A DNA stretch of 32,181 nt from Saccharicrinis sp. UBA6048. Its GTDB lineage: Bacteria; Bacteroidota; Bacteroidia; Bacteroidales; Marinilabiliaceae. The notes beneath the pieces were generated by a model. The model was not told where the DNA came from. It worked only from the letters and a program-made list of their open reading frames with translations, and did not search any database. Made by a program: the position numbers and the translations under genes. The stretch is from positions 1 to 32,181 of the forward strand of contig DIYS01000249.1 of assembly GCA_002429115.1 (NCBI GenBank). Reading direction: 5' to 3'. Of this stretch, positions 15,631 to 25,219 are shown in pieces. Position 1 is the stretch's first letter; each line of letters begins with the position of its first letter.

Positions 15631-18600
15631 TTAATAATCCGTGAAAAACTTAAGAATTTTCTTCATCAATGCATCCCTTTCTGATGGATTTACAATCGTT
15701 TCAAACGGAAAGCCTAAGATAACCGTTTTATATTTGTCGGCATGCATAATACCAGCACTGGCATTATTCTCAGCATATCGAAATGCTGTTACCGACCGAC
15801 TCCCAACAGGCTCAATGGCATCCGGAGCTTCAACGGTGTAAATATCCGGATGATATTCAGTATTAAACTTTAACTGCAATTCAAAAACAGGCTTTGCATA
15901 GTCGGTTGAATAAACTGATCCGCCTTTAGTGGCATGATTGCTCCGCCATTTAAATCGCAAAACAGACGCAGCAAAATCATTAGCAATGCTATCATTTGTT
16001 AGCTGAATATCTGAACCAACATAAGCACCACTAATAAATACCGATTGTCCATTTTCCGTTAACTCACGTAATTTATCCATCATACCAGGTGTATAGATGC
16101 GATATTCCTCTTTGCCTTTATAAATCTTCGTCGTCTTTTCTTCTCCCAATATGATATTAGCCGCGAAATATGGCGACAGATCAAAGTGTTTATCTTCAAA
16201 CGCCTCATCGCTAACCGACACAAATGAATAACCCGCTTTTAAGATAGACGTTCCATGGAGAATTGCATTATCAAAAGAATTGCCTTTTATGATTTTTCCT
16301 TCATCATTTCCATAACTGGCTCCCCAGCCCGGACTATCATCATCGAGCCACTGAGAGTCGCGATTAAAATCATACTGAAAGCCGGTAGAGCCATAGTCAA
16401 AACGATCCGGCACACCCTGATCGTCCCACCATGCTATGCCTGCAAAATCTTCTTTATCGATAAATGAAGGTGGACTAATCCGGTCAAAGGCATTTACAAG
16501 CAATACTTTTGGGGCTTTTCGCGAAGCCAATCCGATTGACAACACCTCACTTGGAAAACTTTCACCTCCGTCATTTAATGCCGTCACTTTAAAACTGACA
16601 ATCTCACCAAACTTTAGTTTTGGTAAAGTAAATATGGTATCATTTACTATTTGACCTGCATCAAAAGCACCATTTTCGCACCTCGTATACACTTTGTATT
16701 TAGTCGGTTTTGAACTTACCTCCAAGGTGTCAGTTACCGACCTCCAACTCAAGTAATAATCGTTTTTATCATTGAAAATAGACAAGTGGTCGACCGGAAG
16801 CGGCTGAACTACAAATTCACGATTTTCTTTATAAGCCAAATATTTTAGCATCCCTTTATAAATTGCCCGACTCACATCAAATCGAAAATGCGGATCGAGT
16901 CCCAGGCGCATATCAGCGATATTCTGATGAGATAACAATTCAAGCAACATAGTTGGAACATTAGGTCGCCAGGCCTCTGAGTATTGTTTGTCCCACATGG
17001 CTCTGCGCGTCCATTTGTCGTTATATAAAGCCCTGATATCATCCACAACCTGCGTCTGGATAATGTCGGTCAATGCACGGCTCTCCATGCGAGACTGACC
17101 ATTTGGAAAATGACCATCTTCGCGCTCTGTGCTGTATATACCAAGCGTTCCAATCACAGAATCATTTGGCGTTACACCTGCATCTGTGTGAAAAGCAAAA
17201 GCAAGGTCGATCGGCAAATTCAAACCTTTTACTTCAGGATATTTCGTAGGTCCGTTGGGTGCACCCATCAGGTAGCCCACCCATTCACCACGACTTTGAT
17301 AATCATCTTTATAATCACTCAAATCATCATTTAACCGATAAACCAGGCTATCGGGCATTCCGGCATATTGTAACCAGTAACGCGAAGCCTCCATATATCG
17401 TGGTCGATTTGATGTTTTCCAGGCAAACGTTTGAGTTGGTGTTTTTCGTTTCTTTTTTTTCTTCTTTTCAGGAATCCACTGATATAACAGATTTGCATCT
17501 TTTGGCCTCCTGACAACATTACCCATACCACCACCAATACGAACCGCATCTAATGAAATTCGCCCGACTCCTTCCACATCAACAGTAATATCAGCACCTG
17601 TTTCAAAAAAGTATGTCCCAAGATAAGCCCAGGTGCCTCCGCCCATCTGCTGGTTCAATACAATGGTTTGCTTATAATCATTTTGAGACACCGTATATTT
17701 TACTGTTTCTGCATTATCCTTGCTATGACGATAAGAAACATAAACAGCATATTCGCCACGTGTATTGACTTTTGCCGAGTACGTGGCAATAGGACCATTC
17801 ACATCTTCCACAACTAAAGAAGTACCCAACTCAAATGGATTGTCACCTGGAAACAAGGTGTCTTTAGGTGCAAAACCTATTTCCGTTTTATAATCGAGTT
17901 TCTTATTCAGTTTGACACTCGTATTTATTGATGTTCTGTCATTATCAATGATTACCTCTTCCGTATTAAAACATCGCTCCCGTGGAAGAAATACATTTGC
18001 ACCAGCATTCTCCAACATCGGCACCAGGTATGGCAACACATAAGTCATCGGGAAAATATCTTCAACAGTGCCAAACAAGCGTGCCCGTTGCCACTCCCAA
18101 CGATCAAGCGAAGCTTCGTAATACCAGCCATGACTGTGCCAAAGAGCAATGTGATTATAAGCTAAACCTTTATTATAAATTGGCTCTCCGTCAATGAATT
18201 TGTACTGCTTTTTGTTTCGAGTATTTTCGTCTGATAGTACCTTCTGATCCTTCTGTTTAAAATAATCCGGCACCAATTCTTCCAACTCGTAGCCCTTAGA
18301 AAATACTTTAATATCAAAATTCCGGGTACTATCTAACTGTTGAGCCAAATACGCTTTTACCTGCTGAATACTTGAAAGTCGCCATGGAATGTATGACACA
18401 TCTTTGTTACAATAAAAGGTTGCTTCGGAATTGTCAATAACCAAAGAATCTAATTTAAACTTCCCAAGGTGCGTCCATTCGTCCAAACAACTCAGCCATT
18501 GGTCTGATTTAGGATGTTTGTTTGTTGTTACCTGAGCAAACATCTTTGATTGGACAAGTAAAACACAAATAATTAACAAGGATTGAATATATCGATACAT
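15631..18600 (-). CDS. Secreted N-acetylmuramoyl-L-alanine amidase with inserted golvesin domain
   Basis: The start is set at the ATG at 18600 (MYRYIQSLL), which gives a clean signal peptide ending near MFAQ. A GTG 24 bases upstream is less likely. The 989-residue protein has amidase_3-like motifs in two parts: ALWHSHGW (about 155), then after an insert AFHTDAG (about 470) and PTMLLELLSHQNIAD (about 550, the catalytic Glu region). The insert (about 247-355) looks like a golvesin/xanthan-lyase C-terminal type beta-domain. An FnIII domain (about 600-690) and a C-terminal glutamine-amidotransferase-like alpha/beta domain (about 693-985) follow. It would cut the MurNAc-L-Ala bond outside the cytoplasm and feed the recycling pathway. 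Homologues are often labelled xanthan lyase. The amidase reading is by motif. Confidence 0.8.
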   Translation of the reverse strand: MYRYIQSLLIICVLLVQSKMFAQVTTNKHPKSDQWLSCLDEWTHLGKFKLDSLVIDNSEATFYCNKDVSYIPWRLSSIQQVKAYLAQQLDSTRNFDIKVFSKGYELEELVPDYFKQKDQKVLSDENTRNKKQYKFIDGEPIYNKGLAYNHIALWHSHGWYYEASLDRWEWQRARLFGTVEDIFPMTYVLPYLVPMLENAGANVFLPRERCFNTEEVIIDNDRTSINTSVKLNKKLDYKTEIGFAPKDTLFPGDNPFELGTSLVVEDVNGPIATYSAKVNTRGEYAVYVSYRHSKDNAETVKYTVSQNDYKQTIVLNQQMGGGTWAYLGTYFFETGADITVDVEGVGRISLDAVRIGGGMGNVVRRPKDANLLYQWIPEKKKKKKRKTPTQTFAWKTSNRPRYMEASRYWLQYAGMPDSLVYRLNDDLSDYKDDYQSRGEWVGYLMGAPNGPTKYPEVKGLNLPIDLAFAFHTDAGVTPNDSVIGTLGIYSTEREDGHFPNGQSRMESRALTDIIQTQVVDDIRALYNDKWTRRAMWDKQYSEAWRPNVPTMLLELLSHQNIADMRLGLDPHFRFDVSRAIYKGMLKYLAYKENREFVVQPLPVDHLSIFNDKNDYYLSWRSVTDTLEVSSKPTKYKVYTRCENGAFDAGQIVNDTIFTLPKLKFGEIVSFKVTALNDGGESFPSEVLSIGLASRKAPKVLLVNAFDRISPPSFIDKEDFAGIAWWDDQGVPDRFDYGSTGFQYDFNRDSQWLDDDSPGWGASYGNDEGKIIKGNSFDNAILHGTSILKAGYSFVSVSDEAFEDKHFDLSPYFAANIILGEEKTTKIYKGKEEYRIYTPGMMDKLRELTENGQSVFISGAYVGSDIQLTNDSIANDFAASVLRFKWRSNHATKGGSVYSTDYAKPVFELQLKFNTEYHPDIYTVEAPDAIEPVGSRSVTAFRYAENNASAGIMHADKYKTVILGFPFETIVNPSERDALMKKILKFFTDY

Positions 18601-18687
18601 ATAGTTGATCTTCAATTTACGCACTCAGCTTTACTTTCATTAAGTTGTAAAAGATGATTTGTTACCTTTACACAACTGTGCTTCTTT

Positions 18688-18717
18688 CAAAAGTAATAAG
18701 ATTTATGGTTTCAGAAA
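18688..18717 (-). promoter_or_regulatory. Candidate promoter for the amidase arm, overlapping the murK start
   Basis: On the minus strand TTTC, an 18-base spacer and TACTTTTG (18688-18695) fit the Bacteroidota promoter, with an imperfect -33. It overlaps the murK start codon (18705), so the two divergent arms would compete. A weak plus-strand TACCTTTA (18663-18670) could serve murK. Confidence 0.45.
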
Positions 18718-19565
18718 CAATACTAATTGCAGATAGTGGCTCTACAAAGACACATTGGTGCTTCATACAACCGACAGGTGAAGTGGTCCATGAGTATTTC
18801 TCGGGTGGAATCAATCCATTTTTTCAATCGACTGATGATATATTAACGAGTCTTAAGCAAGAACTTACAGGTGACATTCCGAAAATTACAGACATCTATT
18901 TCTATGGTGCCGGATGTGCCAACTCAGAAAAGAATGAAATTGTAGCAAAGGCTCTTAAAGAATTCTTTGCATGTTCAAAAGTCAACATCAATAGTGATTT
19001 GCTTGGCGCAGCACGGTCGCTTTGCCAGAATGACGAGGGAATTGTCTGCATCCTTGGCACCGGATCAAACTCTTGCTATTACGATGGTAAGCAGATTGCA
19101 TCCAATGTGTCACCTTTAGGATTTATCATTGGTGATGAAGGCAGTGGCGCTGTATTGGGTAAACTATTAATTGGTGACATCTTAAAAAAACAGCTGCCAA
19201 AATCCATCATCGATTTATTCTATAAAGAATACAATACCACACAGGCCGATATACTTAACTGTATTTACAAAATGCCGTTCCCAAATCGATACCTGGCTCA
19301 GTACTCGAGGTTTTTATCTCAAAACATCCATATCAAAGAATTGGAGAACCTGGTTATCAAATCCTTTAACGATTTTATCCGACGTAACCTCTTGCAATAC
19401 GATCGCTCCGACTCATTAAACATCAACTTTGTAGGGAGCATTGCTCATCATTTCAAGCCACAGCTTACAACAGCTTTAGAGCAAAACAAGCTTAACATTG
19501 GAACGATCATTCAATCTCCGATGTATGGACTGATTCATTATCATCAATCAAAACCCTCGCTATGA
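18705..19565 (+). CDS. murK: N-acetylmuramic acid / N-acetylglucosamine kinase (BadF/BadG family)
   Basis: The start is placed at the ATG at 18705 (MVSETILIADSGSTKT). Upstream in-frame codons add an unrelated tail and would leave almost no promoter. The 286-residue ASKHA-fold kinase has the N-terminal phosphate loop ADSGSTKTHW, the central CILGTGSNS and GDEGSGAVLGK. In Bacteroidota, MurK phosphorylates MurNAc (and GlcNAc) at O6 with ATP. The stop overlaps the murQ start (ATGA), which strongly supports MurNAc as substrate because MurQ uses MurNAc-6-phosphate. It is the first gene of the plus-strand arm, divergent from the amidase gene. Confidence 0.88.
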   Translation: MVSETILIADSGSTKTHWCFIQPTGEVVHEYFSGGINPFFQSTDDILTSLKQELTGDIPKITDIYFYGAGCANSEKNEIVAKALKEFFACSKVNINSDLLGAARSLCQNDEGIVCILGTGSNSCYYDGKQIASNVSPLGFIIGDEGSGAVLGKLLIGDILKKQLPKSIIDLFYKEYNTTQADILNCIYKMPFPNRYLAQYSRFLSQNIHIKELENLVIKSFNDFIRRNLLQYDRSDSLNINFVGSIAHHFKPQLTTALEQNKLNIGTIIQSPMYGLIHYHQSKPSL

Positions 19566-20389
19566 AACGAAAGAAGCTAAGCATAACAGAATCGCCTTCT
19601 CAGTTTGATAATCTGGAACAAAAATCGGTAGAGGAGTTAATTACCAGCATGAATGTGGAAGATGGCAGTGTGCATCAGGCTGTACAAAAAGCCCTACCGC
19701 AGATTCAGGCGCTCATTGAGCAAATTATCAAACGCATGGAGCAAGGAGGAAGAATCTTCTACCTTGGAGCCGGAACCAGCGGGCGATTAGGTGTGTTAGA
19801 TGCGTCAGAATTACCGCCAACTTTTGGTGTGCCCTATTCGATGGTTATTGGCCTGATAGCAGGAGGAGACACCGCACTAAGAAAAGCTGTTGAAAATGCA
19901 GAAGATGATTTTAATAAAGCATGGGAAGAATTAAAGAAATATAGCGTTGATGATACGGATACTGTTATTGGCATTGCCGCTTCAGGAACAACACCATATG
20001 TAATTGGAGGCATTCACCATGCACGGAAACATGGTCTGTTAACAGGATGTATCACCTGTAACCCTAACAGCGATGTTGCACAAGAAGCTGAATATCCAGT
20101 AGAAGCGATTGTAGGTCCGGAGTTTATAACCGGAAGTACTCGCCTAAAGGCAGGTACGGCTCAAAAGATGATTCTTAATATGATCACCACCACTATAATG
20201 ATTAAGCTGGGGCGGGTTAAAGGCAATCGTATGGTAAACATGCGACTGAGCAACCAAAAGCTTATTGAAAGAGGCATCAGAATGTTGATGGATGAATTAC
20301 ATATGGAGGCCGATACGGCCAACGATTTATTACTCAAACATGGCTCGGTGAACAATGCCATTGAAGCCTATCAATCAAAAAAGGGATGA
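19562..20389 (+). CDS. murQ: N-acetylmuramic acid 6-phosphate etherase
   Basis: The 275-residue SIS-domain lyase has GGRIFYLGAGTSGRLGVLDASELPPTFG (about 61-88), with the catalytic-region Glu in ASEL, and AVENAEDD with the second conserved Glu. TRLKAGTAQKMILNMITT follows. It splits MurNAc-6-phosphate into GlcNAc-6-phosphate and D-lactate in the cytoplasm. It is slightly shorter at the C-terminus than the roughly 300-residue proteobacterial enzyme but appears complete. It is translationally coupled to murK, and its stop codon lies inside the terminator stem. Confidence 0.95.
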   Translation: MKRKKLSITESPSQFDNLEQKSVEELITSMNVEDGSVHQAVQKALPQIQALIEQIIKRMEQGGRIFYLGAGTSGRLGVLDASELPPTFGVPYSMVIGLIAGGDTALRKAVENAEDDFNKAWEELKKYSVDDTDTVIGIAASGTTPYVIGGIHHARKHGLLTGCITCNPNSDVAQEAEYPVEAIVGPEFITGSTRLKAGTAQKMILNMITTTIMIKLGRVKGNRMVNMRLSNQKLIERGIRMLMDELHMEADTANDLLLKHGSVNNAIEAYQSKKG

Positions 20390-20407
20390 CCAAAGCCATC
20401 CCTTTTT
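20377..20407 (+). terminator. Terminator of murK-murQ, overlapping the murQ stop codon
   Basis: AAAAAAGGGATG (20377-20388) pairs with CATCCCTTTTT (20397-20407) around an 8-base loop. T-rich arms on both sides let it work in both directions, so it may also end trxB transcription (stop at 20432). Confidence 0.9.
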
Positions 20408-20431
20408 ATTATATCTGGTAAAAATAAATTC

Positions 20432-21376
20432 TTACTCCTGCTCAGCTAAAAAACGCTCTGCATCGATAGCAGCCATACAACCTGAACCTGCAGCAGTAAC
20501 TGCCTGACGGTACTGATCATCCTGAACATCACCACATGCAAATACACCCGGTACGTTTGTTTTTGATGTTCCCGGAACAGTTGTAATATAGCCAACATCA
20601 TTGGTATCAATGTAATCAGCAAAGATGTCTGAGTTTGGCTTATGACCAATTCCCAAGAAGAATCCATCGATAGCAATTTTCACTTCTTCCTCTTCCGGAG
20701 TACCCATGTTCTTAACAAGAGTTGCACCTTCAACTACACCATCACCAAATAAGCCTTTAGTCTGGTGCTTCCACAATACTTCAATATTTGGAGTTTTCAA
20801 TGCACGATCCTGCATTACTTTTGAGGCACGGAAAACATCACGGCGAACGATCAGGTATACTTTTTTACAAAGTCCTGCCAAATACATTGCCTCTTCTAAA
20901 GCAGTGTCACCACCACCAACTACTGCAACATCTTTTCCTCTGTAGAAGAAACCGTCACAAGTTGCACAAGCAGACACACCAGAACCAGCATATTTTGTTT
21001 CATCTGGCAAACCAAGATATTTAGCTGTTGCACCAGTTGCAATAATCAATGATTCAGCTTCAACAACTTTATTACCATCAATAGTCACTTTGAATGGACG
21101 CTGGCTTAAGTCTGCTTCTGTAGCCATTCCGAAACGGATGTCAGCACCAAATCGCCCAGCCTGATTCTTTAGGTCTTCCATCATAATAGGTCCTGTTGTT
21201 CCTTCAGGATAACCAGGGAAGTTTTCAACCTCAGTAGTAGTTGTTAGCTGTCCACCAGGCTGCATTCCTTCATACAATACCGGACTTAAGTTTGCTCTTG
21301 AAGCGTAAATAGCTGCTGTATAACCCGCTGGTCCTGAACCAACAATCAATACTTTTACCTTTTCTGTTTCTGCCAT
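20432..21376 (-). CDS. trxB: Thioredoxin-disulfide reductase
   Basis: The 314-residue FAD/NADPH protein has GSGPAGYTAAIYASRA (FAD), ACATCDG with the redox-active Cys pair (CxxC), GGGDTALEEAMYL (NADPH) and the C-terminal FAD motif ACGDVQDDQYRQAVTAAGSG. It reduces thioredoxin in the cytoplasm. It is transcribed alone, with a promoter at 21470-21501, converging on the murQ terminator. No thioredoxin gene is adjacent. Confidence 0.97.
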   Translation of the reverse strand: MAETEKVKVLIVGSGPAGYTAAIYASRANLSPVLYEGMQPGGQLTTTTEVENFPGYPEGTTGPIMMEDLKNQAGRFGADIRFGMATEADLSQRPFKVTIDGNKVVEAESLIIATGATAKYLGLPDETKYAGSGVSACATCDGFFYRGKDVAVVGGGDTALEEAMYLAGLCKKVYLIVRRDVFRASKVMQDRALKTPNIEVLWKHQTKGLFGDGVVEGATLVKNMGTPEEEEVKIAIDGFFLGIGHKPNSDIFADYIDTNDVGYITTVPGTSKTNVPGVFACGDVQDDQYRQAVTAAGSGCMAAIDAERFLAEQE

Positions 21377-21469
21377 CTCTAATTCTAATTTTGTGAGGCA
21401 CCATGGTTTCCCATTTTATTAAAAAGTGCCATATATTATACTATTATTTACTTATTTCGAAGAAAGCTG

Positions 21470-21501
21470 TAAAACTACAAATTTTCGCATTGCACATCAA
21501 A
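21470..21501 (-). promoter_or_regulatory. Bacteroidota-type promoter of trxB
   Basis: On the minus strand TTTG (21498-21501), a 20-base spacer and TAGTTTTA (21470-21477) fit the TTTG...TAnnTTTG pattern with one mismatch in the -7 box. The predicted leader is about 85 bases. Confidence 0.5.
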
Positions 21502-21594
21502 ATATGTGCCGTACATTAATTCATGACATTTTACACACCAATCGACTGATATGTTGACATAAACCAACTATATTTTTCCACTTAACTGACAGAA

Positions 21595-22533
21595 TTACTT
21601 ATTGAAAACAAGGGAATCAGAATCGAAACTCATCCCGGAAACAAGCCCTAGACCACCTTCAACATTACTGTGAATTTTTACCGGCTCAAATATCGGCAGC
21701 CTTCTATAAAACCCTTCATATCCTCCTGCCAAAATGATAGAACGAAGATATGAGTAGTAATCGTAGGTATGGTGATATAAATAATATGTGATCTTAATTT
21801 TGTCCTCTTTTTCAAATGCAAACAGCAAGTTATCACGTGGTATGTTTACTTCCAGTTCATACAACTTACCATTTATCAATTCATCGGTAAACAAGCCCTG
21901 AAAATCAATTCCCGGCAACAGACTACCACTCTGCTCCCCATGAGTGAATACATCATCATCATCCTCAAAATCAATCACCTTTCGGGTATAATAATCCTTT
22001 TCGCCAATTTTACCCCACCCCTCTCTTACAATATGCAGCTGATAGTAATTGACCTCATTGACAGGTTCCTGAAACTTAATGACAGATCGCAACATATCCA
22101 CATTACCAACGTCAGTTACATTTTTAACCACCGTATTGGTGTCCAACTGCACAATCGGTATTCGATGTGGAATAAACGTTGTGCTTTCTACGGTATCGCC
22201 CTCCAGTTCAAAAGCTTTTATTTTAATCTGATCCTTTTCTTCAAATGAGAATTCACTCCAGCTACTCCAAATTGTATCACTTGGTAAAATATATTTCCCT
22301 TGTGCCTGATCATTAATCTGTAGTTCAAAACGCCCCTTATCGACCAAAGCATAATTTTCAACGGCCAATATACTTTGACTCTTGCTTATACTCAAATCAA
22401 GCGCACTATCCTGATAAATAAACGCATACATAACCAGCTTATCGGTTTGGTCATTTATATCAAGGTCAATGTCTTTTTCACATGACATTAATAAAATAAC
22501 AGCTGATAATATGTATAAAAGTTTATTTATCAT
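21595..22533 (-). CDS. DUF4249 outer-membrane lipoprotein
   Basis: The 312-residue protein has a lipoprotein signal peptide (LLMSCEKD, lipid Cys at 18) and the mostly beta-strand pattern of DUF4249, a Bacteroidota family encoded beside TonB-dependent receptors. It starts 3 bases after the receptor stop codon, so it is in the same operon. It probably works as the surface partner of the receptor, in the position that SusD takes in glycan systems. The ligand is not known and no enzymatic motif is seen. Confidence 0.85.
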   Translation of the reverse strand: MINKLLYILSAVILLMSCEKDIDLDINDQTDKLVMYAFIYQDSALDLSISKSQSILAVENYALVDKGRFELQINDQAQGKYILPSDTIWSSWSEFSFEEKDQIKIKAFELEGDTVESTTFIPHRIPIVQLDTNTVVKNVTDVGNVDMLRSVIKFQEPVNEVNYYQLHIVREGWGKIGEKDYYTRKVIDFEDDDDVFTHGEQSGSLLPGIDFQGLFTDELINGKLYELEVNIPRDNLLFAFEKEDKIKITYYLYHHTYDYYSYLRSIILAGGYEGFYRRLPIFEPVKIHSNVEGGLGLVSGMSFDSDSLVFNK

Positions 22534-22536
22534 GCT

Positions 22537-25197
22537 TTAAAAATTTATAGTATACCTTGCGTATGGTATAGGAATAGGAAACAAACTAAACTGCTTAAGC
22601 GAGCGCTGAACATCTCCTGATTCTCCTTCACTATCTGAAAAATAGAGGAAAAATGGATTCTGACGTCCATAGGCATTCATAACGCCAATACTCCATAAAC
22701 GACTTCCCCGCTCTTTCTCTTTTCTGAAATTAAATCCTATATCCAAACGATGAAAGTTGGGCATTCTATAACTGTTACGTTCGTTAATATACTGATTATA
22801 GGTGATTCCATCCGGCTTAGTGGCTGTTGGTAAATCAGGCGAATAGTATTTAGTTTCGGGCAACGTAATCGGGTTGCCGGTGCCAAACGTCCAGGTTACT
22901 GCCATATCCGTCTTCTTCGAAAATTTGTAGCTGGTATAAATGGATACATCGTGCGTTCTGTCAAAATTCGCCGGAAACTCTTTGCCATTGTTTAATTCAT
23001 CAAATTGGTTGGTTGATTTCGCATACGTATATCCAAACCAACCGGCCAGGTTACCAACCTTTCGGTGAAGCAGCACTTCAAAACCTGCTGATTGCCCGTT
23101 TCCGGAAGTTAATTTCGATTGCCAATCGCTTGCAAAGTCGAAGTACCCTGCTGTCTCCTTATAAGCAAGTATGTCATACATTTTTTTATAATAGGCTTCA
23201 AAGGTCAGATTAAACCCTTTGCCTATCTCATATTCAAAACCTAAAGCCGTTTGAGCAGCCCGCATTGGTGCAATATTCTCAGACACAGGCAACCAAAGAT
23301 CTGTTGGCATTGCTACTGTTGCAGTACGAAGCAAATGCATATATTGGGTCATATGGCTATAAGCTGCCTTTATCGAGAAATTATCATTTACCAAATATCG
23401 TGCTGACAAACGAGGTTCGGCCGACCAGTAGTACTTATCATTCTCAGCCTGAAAAAGCGAAAAATGTCCGCCAATATTCATTTTCAATCGCGAACTTATA
23501 TACAGGTCATCCTCAACATACAATCTAAATTCATTACGTAACATCTCAGTACCACCAAAGGTCGTGTCTACAGGTGCTGCATCGCTATTTACACCGCTTA
23601 ATCGTACATCAATACCAGGATAAAAGGTGTGCATAATTGCTGAGCCTCCAAAACGTATATAATGCTTTGGCGATGGTACGTAATCAACGTCTATTTTCGC
23701 ACTGAAGTCGCGTATTCCACTGTAATAATTCTGGCTGGCCACGCTCCAGTTTCCATCAGAGAAGTAGTTTAATTTTTCCTCAATAAAGAAGCGGTAATCG
23801 CTGAACGTTAAAGTTGTATTAGCAAACATTTTGCTTCCAAATATATGATTCCATCGAACAGCACCAACATAGTTTCTCCAACCAATTTCATTCTCATCAT
23901 ACGTCTTAATCTGCCGCTCTGATGATTTTGTTTTGTTTGCCACATCAATGTACTGCTCATTAAACTGGGCACCATATTGATCCTTGCCTAAATAGGCGCT
24001 AAAATATAAGCGATCTTTATCGGATAATTTGTAATTCAGCTTTGTATTAAAATCGTAGAAATAGTACCTGCTTTTATCAGCATTACTCAGCTGCCATATA
24101 CTGGTGAAAATATCAAAATACGTCCGGCGAAAGGATACCGAAAAAGAAGATTTATCTTTTATCAAGGGTCCTTCGGCTGCCACACGGCTTGACAAGAGAC
24201 CAATACTTACGGTTCCTTTATGCTCTTCCTGATTACCATCGTACATGCGCACATCAACAACCGAAGATAAACGTCCACCATAACGTGCCGGAAATCCGCC
24301 TTTTATAATCTGAACATTATTAACTGCATCCGCATTAAAAATTGAGAAGAAGCCAAATAAGTGACTCACATTGTATATCGGCACATCATCAAGTAAAATC
24401 AGATTCTGATCAGGCCCGCCACCTCGCACATACAACTCACTGAACCCTTCACTGCCACTTTGTACACCCGGTAATAATTGTATGCTTTTTATAATATCAA
24501 CTTCGCCCAGATAAACCGGCATATTCTTAATCTGCTCAATCGGAACATCCACTGATCCTATTCGGGTACTTTTAACTCTGCCCGGCACCCGGTTGCCTAC
24601 CACAGCCACCTCACCAAGCTCACCACTTGGCTCCATTAGAAAGTTAATGATGGTATCTTTGGTCAGATTTATATATTGATGTAAATCTTTATACCCCACA
24701 TAGGAACCACTCAATTCAACAAATCCTTGTGGTAAGGTGATACTGTAAAAGCCAAAATTATTACTCACGGTTCCAAGCAATAATTCTTCTTCATATATGT
24801 TTGATTGGATCAAGGCTTCTTTAGTTGCCTTATCCAGTACGTAGCCTTTTATTGTGAATTTTAAGGGTTTGCCTTCATATGGTTTGATGATGATTTTTGA
24901 ACCTCGTACTATATATTCAGATGGGCATCCTTCAAATAGTGCGTTAAGAATTTCTTTAATGGTACCATTCTTTTTGGGCAATTCTTTCGACTCTTCAAAA
25001 CAGAGTTTATCACTATAACTGAAAATCACATCAGTCTGATCTTCTATTTCAAGCAGAAATTCTTCAGTTGATGCTGTTGATTTCGATAATTGCACATAGG
25101 TATATAAAACATTTTGCCCATTCAACTTAGTGTTAACCAAGAGAATGAGCAAAATAATTATTGTGCTTTTATAAATATGGTTTAAGATCTCAGGCAT
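22537..25197 (-). CDS. TonB-dependent outer-membrane receptor with STN signalling domain
   Basis: The start is set at the ATG at 25197 (MPEILNHIYK), since the in-frame TTG 9 bases upstream is less likely. The 886 residues hold a signal peptide (about 1-26), an STN domain (about 30-110), a carboxypeptidase-regulatory-like beta-sandwich (about 115-195: IKGYVLDKATKEALIQSNIY), the plug (about 205-320: SELYVRGGGPDQNLILLDDVP) and a beta-barrel to the C-terminal Phe. It imports a ligand in a TonB-driven way, and the STN domain should signal to FecR next door. There is no SusD gene; a DUF4249 lipoprotein takes that place. The substrate is unknown. Confidence 0.93.
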   Translation of the reverse strand: MPEILNHIYKSTIIILLILLVNTKLNGQNVLYTYVQLSKSTASTEEFLLEIEDQTDVIFSYSDKLCFEESKELPKKNGTIKEILNALFEGCPSEYIVRGSKIIIKPYEGKPLKFTIKGYVLDKATKEALIQSNIYEEELLLGTVSNNFGFYSITLPQGFVELSGSYVGYKDLHQYINLTKDTIINFLMEPSGELGEVAVVGNRVPGRVKSTRIGSVDVPIEQIKNMPVYLGEVDIIKSIQLLPGVQSGSEGFSELYVRGGGPDQNLILLDDVPIYNVSHLFGFFSIFNADAVNNVQIIKGGFPARYGGRLSSVVDVRMYDGNQEEHKGTVSIGLLSSRVAAEGPLIKDKSSFSVSFRRTYFDIFTSIWQLSNADKSRYYFYDFNTKLNYKLSDKDRLYFSAYLGKDQYGAQFNEQYIDVANKTKSSERQIKTYDENEIGWRNYVGAVRWNHIFGSKMFANTTLTFSDYRFFIEEKLNYFSDGNWSVASQNYYSGIRDFSAKIDVDYVPSPKHYIRFGGSAIMHTFYPGIDVRLSGVNSDAAPVDTTFGGTEMLRNEFRLYVEDDLYISSRLKMNIGGHFSLFQAENDKYYWSAEPRLSARYLVNDNFSIKAAYSHMTQYMHLLRTATVAMPTDLWLPVSENIAPMRAAQTALGFEYEIGKGFNLTFEAYYKKMYDILAYKETAGYFDFASDWQSKLTSGNGQSAGFEVLLHRKVGNLAGWFGYTYAKSTNQFDELNNGKEFPANFDRTHDVSIYTSYKFSKKTDMAVTWTFGTGNPITLPETKYYSPDLPTATKPDGITYNQYINERNSYRMPNFHRLDIGFNFRKEKERGSRLWSIGVMNAYGRQNPFFLYFSDSEGESGDVQRSLKQFSLFPIPIPYARYTINF

Positions 25198-25219
25198 ATA
25201 AATCAATCAGCCCCGAAAA

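Noticed and set aside
15631..18600. Naming the golvesin protein a xanthan lyase
   Set aside because: The catalytic motifs seen are those of a zinc amidase. The xanthan-lyase label comes from the shared beta-domain.
18601..18624. GTG start adding eight residues to the secreted amidase
   Set aside because: The ATG at 18600 gives a cleaner signal peptide, and the extra residues are not needed.
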